64,000 nucleotides of DNA, from assembly GCF_000153805.1 (NCBI RefSeq), contig NZ_DS022298.1, positions 1,616,827 through 1,680,826 on the forward strand, in the 5' to 3' direction. Below are positions 55,610-63,363 of the stretch, piece by piece (the stretch's first letter is position 1; every line of letters starts with the position of its first letter). A program made the translations under genes and the position numbers. The notes under the pieces were generated by a model that was not told where the DNA came from, did no database searches, and saw only the letters and a program-made list of their open reading frames with translations. The DNA is from Synechococcus sp. BL107 (lineage in GTDB: Bacteria > Cyanobacteriota > Cyanobacteriia > PCC-6307 > Cyanobiaceae).

Positions 55610-56299
55610 TTAGCCGTGACTGGTGATCCGCGCCAAAACCGCACGGCAACCTTCAACAGGATCACGCACCACAACATGGGCCTGCTGTCGTAGTGGAACG
55701 ATGAAGCGGCGCTCCCCAGGAAGCATTTGCCAAAACGTTTGGTGAAGAACAGAGATCGGAGAACGCCCACGCTCACGAACATCACGGCAAAGTCGTCGCC
55801 AAATACGACGCCAAAGTGGTGTTTCGAGATACACCACGACAGCGATCAAAACTCTGGGAAGGATCGCTTGAGGCCCGTAGGCACCCTCCACAACAATCAG
55901 GTCATAACCAGCGGTAAGGCAGCTTTCTCCAATGGGCCGGTAAACAACCACGCGCGAGGACATGTCGTAGTGACGCAAATGAGTGAGCGTTCCCTCTCTG
56001 GCCGCTTGCAGATCGGCCAGAAGAGCCTCTGTATCAATCGCATTGATCGTGTCAAACCCAGTGATCGGATCAGGCTTGTACCGACTTCGGTAGTAGTTGT
56101 CGCAATGCAAGGAAAGGGCAGTAAGCCCGATTGATTCGAGCTGTCGCACCAGACCATTCACAAAATGAGTCTTGCCAGATGCCGACCCACCACAAATACA
56201 AAGGAGAGGTGGGGAACCATCGGCATGATTCAAATTGTTGAGGGTATTCTTCGTAGATTGGTCCAACGAAAGCCTCCACCCTGAATCAGGTCTACTCAT
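55610..56299 (-). CDS. Uridine kinase/phosphoribulokinase-like P-loop protein
   Basis: A P-loop NTPase of 229 residues with [17 protein letters not shown] (Walker A), [22 protein letters not shown] (the uridine-kinase type DxYY region, quoted in part: LHCDNYY) and LIVVEGAYG (Walker B). A basic stretch [18 protein letters not shown] matches the lid region. It may phosphorylate a nucleoside or a sugar; uridine kinase is the nearest known activity. It sits at the boundary with the AT-rich right end. Confidence 0.78.
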   Translation of the reverse strand: MSRPDSGWRLSLDQSTKNTLNNLNHADGSPPLLCICGGSASGKTHFVNGLVRQLESIGLTALSLHCDNYYRSRYKPDPITGFDTINAIDTEALLADLQAAREGTLTHLRHYDMSSRVVVYRPIGESCLTAGYDLIVVEGAYGPQAILPRVLIAVVVYLETPLWRRIWRRLCRDVRERGRSPISVLHQTFWQMLPGERRFIVPLRQQAHVVVRDPVEGCRAVLARITSHG

Positions 56300-56537
56300 A
56301 CCAACGGGCTACACCAGAGATCCAGGCCAGAAAAAGTCAACAAGTGGGCCAACAACTTAACTGAAGCGTGCGTCTCAACAAGGAATAAATCAAAGGCTTC
56401 AAAAGTGGTGATCTCAAAGGCTGAACATACAAATTTCAACACATCACTGAGGATGGTGAAGTTGCAGTCAATTAACTATTGTTGATTAAAAAATCAACAC
56501 ATCAAGCTAACTTAAAACTGCTTAAATTAACAAACGA
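56300..56537. other. AT-rich boundary gap with small hairpin
   Basis: Base composition shifts here from core-like to AT-rich. A perfect hairpin GTTGATT-AAAA-AATCAAC lies near 56483-56500. No gene is evident. Confidence 0.5.
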
Positions 56538-56759
56538 ATGGTTTTACCGCGAACCACTTTAGACAAAGAGCCGAAGCGAAGAAACCATGATCCAATAAAT
56601 TTCCATGGCACGACAAGATTTATTTTGACAAAAAATGGAAAGAGAAAACAAAACTCAGGCAAAAAGAACAAGCGAAAGAGTTATTTGGATGCCAATAAAG
56701 TAATATATGCCGCAACATTGGTAAACAATTACAGCAGAGCAGAGTGGCTGTACGGCTAA
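56538..56759 (+). CDS. Possible small basic protein (73 aa)
   Basis: The frame starts at an ATG and encodes a strongly basic, polar peptide (KNGKRKQNSGKKNKRKSYLD near the middle) ending in a more ordinary YAATLVNNYSRAEWLYG. It could be a nucleic-acid-binding protein, but long Lys/Asn-rich frames arise by chance in AT-rich DNA. It overlaps the next candidate's longer frame by 16 bases. Confidence 0.3.
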   Translation: MVLPRTTLDKEPKRRNHDPINFHGTTRFILTKNGKRKQNSGKKNKRKSYLDANKVIYAATLVNNYSRAEWLYG

Positions 56760-56785
56760 TCTCTAAATTAAGAACAAGTAACACA

Positions 56786-56950
56786 ATGCATTCATTTCCG
56801 GAAAAGTGGGCCGAGCCTACATTTTTAGAATTTGCATATGATAACTATGGCATTTGGTGGCGTTGCCGAATTGCACATCTATCCTCAGTGTCAAAGACCA
56901 AAGAAGCTCGGGCTTTATTTGCTGAATGGGAGACAGGATGCAACGACTAA
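56786..56950 (+). CDS. Possible small protein (54 aa)
   Basis: The ATG at 56786 gives MHSFPEKWAEPTFLEFAYD, then GIWWRCRIAHLSS and a helical end EARALFAEWETGC. The composition looks protein-like (aromatic and charged residues balanced) compared with its AT-rich setting. A longer frame from 56744 exists. The family is unknown. Confidence 0.4.
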   Translation: MHSFPEKWAEPTFLEFAYDNYGIWWRCRIAHLSSVSKTKEARALFAEWETGCND

Positions 56951-57350
56951 TTGAAATTTATAATATATTAATGCAAAAATAGGTGAGGAGAAGGTGAACG
57001 CGTGTTATTGGCGAGGCAGAACAAACTGGCGGTTTGTCGATCAAGGAAAGACCTGGAATAAGCGAATGGCATAGAAAAACGAGCGGGAATCATGCACGGC
57101 AACCAAAAAAGATAGATGAGAATAGACAGTAAATGAGTTGTAAACAAAGACAAATAGGGAGGTAGCAAAAAGCACTCGCAAGAATGGAGCTGGGAAATTC
57201 ATCTCGAAGCACGTAAAACACGATGCCGCATTATGTATAAATTGTCATAAAACAAATGACCAATGATTCAGTCAGGAAAAGTAGTGTTAACAACACTGAA
57301 GCAGGGGGTTACTTAATTCGTACTCTGTGAAAGCACAATGGTTTGTTTAC
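56951..57350. other. Gap upstream of isiA
   Basis: This 400-base stretch has no convincing gene. It should hold the isiA promoter and leader: an AT-rich TATGTATAAAT sequence lies near 57230-57241, and a perfect inverted repeat AGTGTT-AAC-AACACT lies at 57283-57297, about 55 bases before the isiA ATG. No good Fur box was seen. Confidence 0.55.
57283..57297. promoter_or_regulatory. Inverted repeat upstream of isiA
   Basis: Six-base arms AGTGTT and AACACT around AAC form a perfect palindrome in the leader region. It may be an operator or a leader hairpin. It is not the Fur consensus that controls isiA in other cyanobacteria. Confidence 0.4.
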
Positions 57351-58385
57351 ATGCAATCCTATGGAAATCCATCAGTCAGCTATGACTGGTGGGCAGGAAA
57401 TTCAGGAGTAGCCAAGCGATCTGGCTCATTTATTGCAGCGCATGCGGCACATGCTGGCCTCATCATGTTCTGGGCTGGTGCATTCACTCTCTTTGAATTG
57501 GCTCGCTACAGCAGCGCATTGCCTATGGGTGACCAAGGATTAATTTTGCTGCCCCATATGGCGTCTTTAGGCTTAGGCCTCGATGCTAATGGAACAATTG
57601 CAAATACAGAGCCATACATTGCTATTGCTGCCTTTCATTTGGTGTCTTCAGCAGTTTTGGGAGCCGCTGGAATTTGGCATACGCTAAGAGCACCAAAAGA
57701 CTTGTCTGAAGCAGAGGGACGAGCACAAAAATTCCACTTTGAATGGGACGACGCTAAAAAACTCACCTTTATCCTTGGCCACCATCTGATCTTTCTTGGA
57801 TTGGGTGTTATCGCATTCGTTGAATGGGCCAAACACCATGGCATCTATGACACTGCAATAGGTGCCGTTCGCCAAGTTGAGCCCAATATAGATCTAGGAA
57901 TGGTCTGGGGTTACCAGACAAATTTTCTCTCAATCAATAGTCTTGAGGACGTGATGGGAGGACACGCCGTTCTGGCATTTATCCTCACTATTGGTGGGGT
58001 CTGGCATATCATTTCAAGTCCATTTGGGCCATTCAAGAAGATTTTGATCTATTCCGGAGAAGCCATCCTGTCTTATTCATTAGCAGGCATCGCTCTAATG
58101 GGATTTGTTACTAGTATCTGGTGTGCACAGAACACTCTGATCTATCCAGTTGAGTTTTACGGAGAGGCACTGAAACTCAATTTCGCATTCTCTCCATACT
58201 TCAGTGACACTGCTGCAGTCTTAAACAATGGACATACAGCAAGGGCCTGGTTAGCTAATACACATTTCTATCTTGCCTTCTTCTTCCTTCAAGGCCATTT
58301 TTGGCATGCACTACGCAGTATGGGATTCAACTTTAAAAGTGTATCTCAGGCGTTAGAAACGATGGATACGGCAAAGGTAAGCTAA
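57351..58385 (+). CDS. isiA: Iron-stress chlorophyll-binding protein IsiA (CP43')
   Basis: IsiA is a six-helix chlorophyll protein that forms antenna rings around photosystem I in iron starvation and also dissipates energy. The ATG at 57351 gives MQSYGNPSVSYDWWAGNSGV, the usual family start, followed by FIAAHAAHAGLIMFWAGAF. Chlorophyll-ligating His residues recur in the helices (AAFHLVSS, LGHHLIFL, GGHAVLAF, TIGGVWHII, FLQGHFWHALRSMGF). At about 344 residues it lacks the large lumenal loop of CP43. The flavodoxin gene isiB is not adjacent. A strong terminator follows. Confidence 0.93.
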   Translation: MQSYGNPSVSYDWWAGNSGVAKRSGSFIAAHAAHAGLIMFWAGAFTLFELARYSSALPMGDQGLILLPHMASLGLGLDANGTIANTEPYIAIAAFHLVSSAVLGAAGIWHTLRAPKDLSEAEGRAQKFHFEWDDAKKLTFILGHHLIFLGLGVIAFVEWAKHHGIYDTAIGAVRQVEPNIDLGMVWGYQTNFLSINSLEDVMGGHAVLAFILTIGGVWHIISSPFGPFKKILIYSGEAILSYSLAGIALMGFVTSIWCAQNTLIYPVEFYGEALKLNFAFSPYFSDTAAVLNNGHTARAWLANTHFYLAFFFLQGHFWHALRSMGFNFKSVSQALETMDTAKVS

Positions 58386-58422
58386 AAACGACACGATAAG
58401 TACCTACCGCTCTCCTAAAGCC

Positions 58423-58453
58423 AAAGCCCCTCTAAGCCCTAGAGGGGCTTTTT
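58423..58453 (+). terminator. Intrinsic terminator of isiA
   Basis: A perfect 12-base stem AAAGCCCCTCTA/TAGAGGGGCTTT with a five-base loop (AGCCC) and T-run follows the isiA stop by about 37 bases. isiA is therefore monocistronic. Confidence 0.92.
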
Positions 58454-58530
58454 ATTGTAGAGAAACAGAATTCATTGACCAACACTTATTGATGCAGAAA
58501 GTACGGATAGCAGAATTAAAAAAACACCAA

Positions 58531-58743
58531 TCACAACTGATCAGGTTTTGATTCTTTCGATTTGATCAGTGGCAAACAATCAAGACGAAGGCCTCCAACT
58601 ATTGAAATGAACAATGGTGTAAAAACCATTGCGACGACCAGAAGCCCGATAGGTTGAATCGTTGATTCATGACGAGCGAGAATCAACACCCCAACACACA
58701 TAGATGTGTATGCAATCGAAAATAGAAATACTTTCCAATTCAT
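58531..58743 (-). CDS. Small two-span membrane protein (70 aa)
   Basis: Two hydrophobic segments are visible (VFLFSIAYTSMCVGVLILA and, after ARHESTIQP, IGLLVVAMVFTPLFISIVGG), then a basic tail. The start is 10 bases after the stop of the PsbY-like gene on the same strand, so the two probably form an operon. The family is unknown. It may be a thylakoid protein given the neighbours. Confidence 0.65.
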   Translation of the reverse strand: MNWKVFLFSIAYTSMCVGVLILARHESTIQPIGLLVVAMVFTPLFISIVGGLRLDCLPLIKSKESKPDQL

Positions 58744-58753
58744 TGTATCGTTA

Positions 58754-58897
58754 TCAGTTAGAAGAATTTTGCTTGTACTGTTGAGTAGCTAACTGAATTT
58801 GTCCAAGAGCTGCTCGGCCAATGTTGAACCCAGCCCAACCCAGTGCTAAAAAAATAGGTGCAAAATCAAGAAGGATTCTAAAGTCCAACAACGACAC
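58754..58897 (-). CDS. psbY: Probable photosystem II protein PsbY
   Basis: A short frame (up to 47 residues) reads DFRILLDFAPIFLALGWAGF, then NIGRAALGQIQLATQQYK. This pattern, a single helix with ALGWAGFNI and a Q-rich basic tail, is that of PsbY, a peripheral PSII subunit near cytochrome b559. There is no ATG; GTG at 58897 or TTG at 58891/58888 would start it. It was too short to be found by length alone. Assignment is by remembered family pattern. Confidence 0.6.
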   Translation of the reverse strand: MSLLDFRILLDFAPIFLALGWAGFNIGRAALGQIQLATQQYKQNSSN

Positions 58898-59055
58898 CAA
58901 AAGAAAGTACAAGTATCACAATTTAAACGCAAGAACTCATATCTTTAGCTACAAATAAAGCAATACCGAAGATCTTTTAGAGGAAGAATATGATTCAAGC
59001 TTGGAGAACATTTAGTACAGTACAATAATTCGAGAGTGTAGTAAAAAATAAAACA

Positions 59056-59355
59056 ATGAGTTATTTGCAATGCAACAACCGAGGATCACTAGAGTTTGTT
59101 CAATGGTGTAGTGAGCTTTTCGAGATGATGGTTGAACCGAACTGGGATTACTTTGTTAATGAGCCACTTGACAGTGGAACGATTCGATTCGAAACAAAAA
59201 CAGAGCGGGCACTTTTTGCTCGTGTGATTGCTGGAGAAGCAAATTGGATGGAACAGAATTCATTAGATCGATTAAACACTTGGAGGCTTGCAAAATATGA
59301 CCTAGAGGCCTTTCTTGATGGGCGCCGTGCTGCTAGAGCAAGAGCAAGTCTATGA
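59056..59355 (+). CDS. Hypothetical protein (99 aa)
   Basis: The protein is soluble and helical with many Trp and Glu residues: SLEFVQWCSELFEMM, PNWDYFVNEPLDSGT, FETKTERALFARVIAG and a basic end ARARASL. I do not recognise the family. It starts with ATG after an AT-rich leader and has good codon use compared with its surroundings, so it is probably real. Confidence 0.62.
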   Translation: MSYLQCNNRGSLEFVQWCSELFEMMVEPNWDYFVNEPLDSGTIRFETKTERALFARVIAGEANWMEQNSLDRLNTWRLAKYDLEAFLDGRRAARARASL

Positions 59356-59669
59356 GTGCTATCGTCGACTGCGATTCAATTTCACACTCAATAGTCAAGG
59401 AGAATAAAATGCCTAAGAACAATCCGTAATACATAACCGTTGAGCAGAAATCAAACCAAAGAATCAATGCCTTGACTAGGTATTAAGCAATAAGATAAAT
59501 GTATGCATTTTTCAAATATCTTCCAATGACAATGAAAACTAGCAAATTGCCAAAACTATTTATGTTAAGACAATAAAATTAGAATTGTGAATCTTTTCAG
59601 ATGCCCGAATGAGTCATTAGTTACGAATGCAAAAATGGCAGGACTAAAATTTAATAAATAAGCAAAGAC
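59356..59669. other. AT-rich gap with a six-codon frame
   Basis: No gene of normal size. A perfect ribosome-binding sequence AAGGAG (59397-59402 region) stands before ATG at 59409, which opens a frame of only six codons ending TAA at 59429. It may be a leader peptide or the remnant of a gene start. The rest is AT-rich without visible structure. Confidence 0.4.
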
Positions 59670-59807
59670 ATGTACCAAGACTATACCGCTATTTTACTTA
59701 TGTTGCTCACGGCGATACCACTAGCCGTTGTTGCAGCTACAATATTCTTCTACATACGGAACAATGACAGGAAAACCCCACTAAAGAGAGACGATTTTCA
59801 TCGCTAA
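59670..59807 (+). CDS. Small single-span membrane protein (45 aa)
   Basis: The frame reads MYQDYTAILLMLLTAIPLAV, then a continuing hydrophobic stretch to FFYIRNND and a basic, polar tail ending RDDFHR. The layout, a short acidic N-terminus, one helix and a positively charged tail, matches small thylakoid subunits in general, but I cannot name it. It lies between the 99-residue gene and the linker gene. Confidence 0.55.
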   Translation: MYQDYTAILLMLLTAIPLAVVAATIFFYIRNNDRKTPLKRDDFHR

Positions 59808-60045
59808 TAATAATATTTACAATTGAATAAATTACTATATTTTATTTCTGTCTTTATCGGATTTCGACAAGCGCTCGTTATAGCGCATTAATGATAAACA
59901 ATTGAATCCAAATTTTTCAGGTGTATTTGTCGGTAGAATTATGTTTATTCGATGCTGAACACTTATACAATTGACGCACGAATAGCCTATAAAATAGTGC
60001 AGCGTGATTATCAATTTGCTGATGATGATTTCTTGGCGAATCTTA

Positions 60046-60798
60046 CTAAGAATTAAACATAGCATCAAAAATAGATAGAATAATTACGACGCTTGAAATA
60101 ATGCCAATGGATAGTGATACTCTCCAGATTATCAATGACCTCCCTTTAGGTTCGTTGTAAATTAAATTGTCAACAGATGTGCGCGGTCTGTTTGCAACAT
60201 TAAATGCCTCGATAGACATCATAATGTTATCTTGAATGAGACGATCTCTCCAACTTTCACCATACCTGGGCAATCGCTGATAGATAGGAATCTCTCCGAT
60301 TGCTTTACCTGGAAGAGTCCTATTAACTTGTCGCGGCACATCATCGTAACCAAACCTTTGCATATACTCATCACTATCTAAAATGGTATCAACGAAATAA
60401 TTAAATCCACGATCTGCGATCAAAATTGACCAAGAAAGCCTTTCACGAATGCTATAAATAGGCCGCCCTAAAACTCTTCCAATCACCTGTTCAACAAGTC
60501 GATTATTATTATTGCAAGCAACATAACCCCGATAGAAACGATCAGATAGCAGTAAGCCTCTAATGAAATCTCTTGTTTCAATACTGCCACTTTTAAACTG
60601 TGACTCAAGAAATAAATCTCGGTCAGAGTTCATTGAGTGAAAAAATATTTGCCGATAACATTTTTCTATTAATTCTATAGAGGAATTCAAAGATGTGTCT
60701 TTTCGAGAATCGTTGTTGAAAGAATAGATCGTTTCTACTCGAGAATTTTGAGTCTTATAGTTAAAATCCAATCTATTGCTCGACGAAAGATTTCCCAT
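60046..60798 (-). CDS. Phycobilisome rod linker (CpcG/CpcL type) with C-terminal membrane segment
   Basis: The 250 residues hold a PBS linker domain at about 45-160: CYRQIFFHSMNSDRDLFLES, FKSGSIETRDFIRGLLLSD, VIGRVLGRPIYSIRERLSW, DSDEYMQRFGYDDVPRQ. The ending VPRQVNR matches rod-core linkers. Instead of a core-binding tail, the last 25 residues are a hydrophobic helix (VSLSIGIISSVVIILSIFD). In CpcL (CpcG2) of Synechocystis and Anabaena such a helix anchors a rod-only phycobilisome to the membrane for photosystem I. The same job is inferred here. The N-terminal 40 residues are Ser/Asn-rich and unlike standard CpcG. Confidence 0.82.
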   Translation of the reverse strand: MGNLSSSNRLDFNYKTQNSRVETIYSFNNDSRKDTSLNSSIELIEKCYRQIFFHSMNSDRDLFLESQFKSGSIETRDFIRGLLLSDRFYRGYVACNNNNRLVEQVIGRVLGRPIYSIRERLSWSILIADRGFNYFVDTILDSDEYMQRFGYDDVPRQVNRTLPGKAIGEIPIYQRLPRYGESWRDRLIQDNIMMSIEAFNVANRPRTSVDNLIYNEPKGRSLIIWRVSLSIGIISSVVIILSIFDAMFNS

Positions 60799-61091
60799 AC
60801 CGATTACTTATTAACCTATAAACTATGATTACGCATCTAGCCGCAAACAGCGGACAAAATTTGTCATTAAAGTGGATTATTTGTTACTTACTCTCCTTGC
60901 AACATACTTAAAGGGGTTTAAGTCCATACTTGAAGTGTCTATAAATAACTTGTTATCATAAACAGTCATCATAATTACTACATACTATATTTGACTTGCA
61001 GCTTGAAGATTTTATACCGTCCGCAGATCGATAAGTTTCAATCATTGACAACGATACGGGATGGTAAATTATCCTGACCGTACAAATTGCA

Positions 61092-61403
61092 ATGGCACTT
61101 TCCGGCTTCGAAATCGCTACAGGTGGTATCACGTCAATTCCAGTTACGGCGGCTCTTATATTTCTAAGCTATAAAGCTTTTGGTGAAAAAAACTTAGATA
61201 CTACCAAGTATAAGCCCAAAAAACCTGTACAAACTAAGAAAGCTGGTCCTTCAAAAGAGACGTCTGAATCCGAAAAAGCTGATGTTTCTAAAAAGGATAC
61301 AGATACAAATAAGAGCGCGACAGAGAGAGAATCAGCAACTATTAAGAAAAGCCCTAATGACAAAACTGTTAACTCTAGGAAGTCAATAGATATAAAAGAT
61401 TAA
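61092..61403 (+). CDS. Hypothetical membrane-anchored Lys-rich protein (103 aa)
   Basis: One hydrophobic segment (ITSIPVTAALIFLSYKAFG) near the N-terminus is followed by about 70 residues of low-complexity Lys/Ser/Asp/Thr sequence, probably disordered and exposed to the cytoplasm. The same frame continues for 19 more codons of similar composition after the TAA (61404-61463), so the tail may have been shortened by a stop mutation. No family is known to me. Confidence 0.55.
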   Translation: MALSGFEIATGGITSIPVTAALIFLSYKAFGEKNLDTTKYKPKKPVQTKKAGPSKETSESEKADVSKKDTDTNKSATERESATIKKSPNDKTVNSRKSIDIKD

Positions 61404-61764
61404 GTGAGGCCAAAGATTGATGATAAAGAAATAACTTCAGCTGTACCAGATTCCAAGCCTTAGGATTAACCACAAATAGCCTTCAGATCATATTCAGGGT
61501 CGATAATCATTTTGATGCGGATAAGATATATAAATATCTTCTAAGCTAAATCACCGGAATATTAAATGCAAGCTCTATCGATTTGAATGATAGATAAAGA
61601 CGCAAATAATTGTGTTGCTATTATATTCGAACGACTCATGTGTATCTTGTGATCTGACGCTATGTAGATATTGGGGGTTTAATTGTCTCATTTGATAAGT
61701 AAATAAGCAGCATAGAATCATTTTACGAGTTGATGAAATGTAGAATTTATAAAATATTTATTTC
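61404..61764. other. AT-rich gap with possible tail remnant
   Basis: The first 60 bases look like a continuation of the preceding Lys-rich frame after its stop. The rest is AT-rich with no gene or clear structure; a promoter for the following gene should lie here. Confidence 0.45.
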
Positions 61765-62127
61765 ATGAATTTTCTGAACGTTGTTATTGGTTCTTCTTTG
61801 GCAGCCTGGGTTCTGATTGGAATTAGAATGCATGCTTCATGGATTATGGATACTTTTCTAAGAGAAACAGAAAAAATTGATTTTCAACAATATGAGATTG
61901 ATAATAATGGATATAATTCAATTTCAGTTGACAAGAATCTTAAGCCACAAAAACTAGTTGTCTACGGATATTGGGGAAACCTAGACGAAAGCTTAGGAGA
62001 TCAAGAGAAGAAAAAAAGAAGTCCGATTGTCTTTAGATTAGTCAATGCAAGTTTGATTTCATTTACCGCGATCTTTGTTCTAATTATTTGCAGCAAGGGT
62101 TTCTTCTCTAGCATTGGTGTTTATTGA
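61765..62127 (+). CDS. Hypothetical two-span membrane protein (120 aa)
   Basis: A first hydrophobic segment (FLNVVIGSSLAAWVLIGI) is followed by a polar middle of about 65 residues with many Asp, Asn and Lys, and a second segment (SLISFTAIFVLIICSKGFF). A soluble loop between two helices would face one side of the membrane. I recognise no family. Codon use is AT-biased like its surroundings. Confidence 0.55.
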   Translation: MNFLNVVIGSSLAAWVLIGIRMHASWIMDTFLRETEKIDFQQYEIDNNGYNSISVDKNLKPQKLVVYGYWGNLDESLGDQEKKKRSPIVFRLVNASLISFTAIFVLIICSKGFFSSIGVY

Positions 62128-62254
62128 ACCATAACATAACAACAATTAACATGAGATTGACGCATACATAATCGTGTCATCAGAAAGAATCATTGAATAA
62201 GACACTAAAAATAAATTAAATTTTTAATTATAATTCCTTAGAACTCAAATCATG

Positions 62255-62566
62255 TTACGCATCAGGATTCTTGGTTCGCATTAATACGTTGTCGAATTTG
62301 TCGTGAAGGCCGTCTACAGAATTGCAGGCCCATCCACCCCTGCATTCACCAGAAGGGGTAGATGTGTTCGCGACCTGTCGATCCCGTCTAAGAACGACCA
62401 ATTCAGAATGGTCGATCACAGACTTAGTAAGAGTATTAAACGCTCGCAACAAGCGTGACATATGTGCATACAGCTCGCGGATATAGATTACACACAGGTT
62501 GCAGATAATTGTCTTGTATTCGTAGCTCTGGATAAGCGAGTTAAAGAAAGGCATCAAACGACTCAT
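62255..62566 (-). CDS. Hypothetical protein with internal repeat (68-103 aa)
   Basis: The frame begins at 62566, with an internal ATG at 62461. The N-terminal MSRLMPFFNSLIQS resembles MSRLLRAFNTLTKS at the inner ATG, which suggests a duplication of the start region. The C-terminal part (LVVLRRDRQVANTSTP, ECRGGWACNSVDGL, DNVLMRTKNP) looks conserved and has two Cys around GGWA. The start and family are uncertain. Confidence 0.45.
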   Translation of the reverse strand: MSRLMPFFNSLIQSYEYKTIICNLCVIYIRELYAHMSRLLRAFNTLTKSVIDHSELVVLRRDRQVANTSTPSGECRGGWACNSVDGLHDKFDNVLMRTKNPDA

Positions 62567-62706
62567 GCCAGCTGATCAATGATTTTTAAGCAATCTGAGG
62601 CATATGCTGTGAGTGTTATGTTCTTCAACTAGGAGTATCGAATATCACAGCAGATCACAGGCTGGTGACATAATCCGTTACATTATTGAAAATGCACTTC
62701 TAAAGC

Positions 62707-62844
62707 ATGGACGACGCGAAATTCGGTTTTTCCTCTTTTGCCGAACAGTGGAATGGCCGTCTGGCAATGATGGGTTTCATCATTGGCCTCGGTACGGAGC
62801 TGCTGACTGGCCAGAGCATCCTGCATCAGATTGGACTTGGCTAA
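62707..62844 (+). CDS. hli: High-light-inducible protein (Hli/Scp family), 45 aa
   Basis: The short frame reads MDDAKFGFSSFAEQWNGRLA, then MMGFIIGLGTELLTGQS and ends HQIGLG. It contains the Hli/light-harvesting signature (ExxNGRxAMxGF) with Glu and Asn/Arg for chlorophyll binding. Hli proteins are single-helix pigment proteins that protect photosystems in high light and other stress. The gene is too short to be detected by length but is unmistakable. The next gene starts four bases after its stop, and a terminator ends the pair. Confidence 0.93.
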   Translation: MDDAKFGFSSFAEQWNGRLAMMGFIIGLGTELLTGQSILHQIGLG

Positions 62845-62848
62845 ATAC

Positions 62849-63001
62849 ATGCAGGATCCCGACGTTTGGGTTCCAGAGAACAGTGCTGGCTATTACCGAC
62901 TCTTTTTCTTTGGATCATTCATCGCAGGGCTTGGGGTGGGAGCCAACACGGTTGGCCACTATCTTTGGGTATCGATTCAAGCCATGAACAACTACTTCTA
63001 G
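62849..63001 (+). CDS. Small membrane protein (50 aa) coupled to hli, unknown family
   Basis: Starting four bases after the hli stop, the frame reads MQDPDVWVPENSAGYYRLFF, then FGSFIAGLGVGANTVGHYLW, and ends MNNYF. The middle is one hydrophobic helix with Gly-rich spacing and a His near its end, which could ligate a pigment. I do not know this family. Tight coupling to hli and the shared terminator downstream suggest it works with the Hli protein. Confidence 0.8.
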   Translation: MQDPDVWVPENSAGYYRLFFFGSFIAGLGVGANTVGHYLWVSIQAMNNYF

Positions 63002-63363
63002 TTTCCTCTGAGAACCACTGGCTGATACTCAAAGGGCACTCTGCGAAATAACTCAATTTGAGTTTAGACTAGAACTAAGCTCAACAAATTAATCAATCTG
63101 AAACCTCTCAGATTATGCGACACAACCAACTGTGTCGTTTTTTTTGAAGATGTCACTATATTCAGCAATTGAGACTGCGTTCCCATTAGCTAGTCTGGAG
63201 TTTGATGACTTGGACAAATATTGTTAATCGCACAACAAATGTTTTACATCCTCTCTTTACGCGAAGTGATTATCTAGTGAATTTGGATATGAATTGCTCG
63301 ACCCGGGCCCCAATTGCTTAGGAATAAATCTTCGTAGTTAAACAGTGATTGATACAATTATCA
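63002..63363. other. Gap after the hli pair
   Basis: Apart from the terminator at 63118-63145 I see no gene. A 25-codon frame right after the terminator (63151 on) is too short to support. The right part is AT-rich and probably holds promoters. Confidence 0.5.
63118..63145 (+). terminator. Intrinsic terminator of the hli operon
   Basis: CGACACA and TGTGTCG pair perfectly around ACCAAC and are followed by eight T bases. It lies about 116 bases after the 50-residue gene and closes the two-gene unit. Confidence 0.93.

Noticed and set aside
56968-57168. 66-codon minus-strand frame upstream of isiA
   Set aside because: It has a hydrophobic start but no conserved pattern, and AT-rich DNA yields such frames by chance.
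59835-60068. 77-codon minus-strand frame after the linker gene
   Set aside because: It overlaps the linker stop and has mixed hydrophobic and Asn/Ile-rich content without a motif; support is too weak.
63151-63228. 25-codon frame just after the hli terminator
   Set aside because: Very short, no ribosome-binding site visible, and no recognisable pattern.
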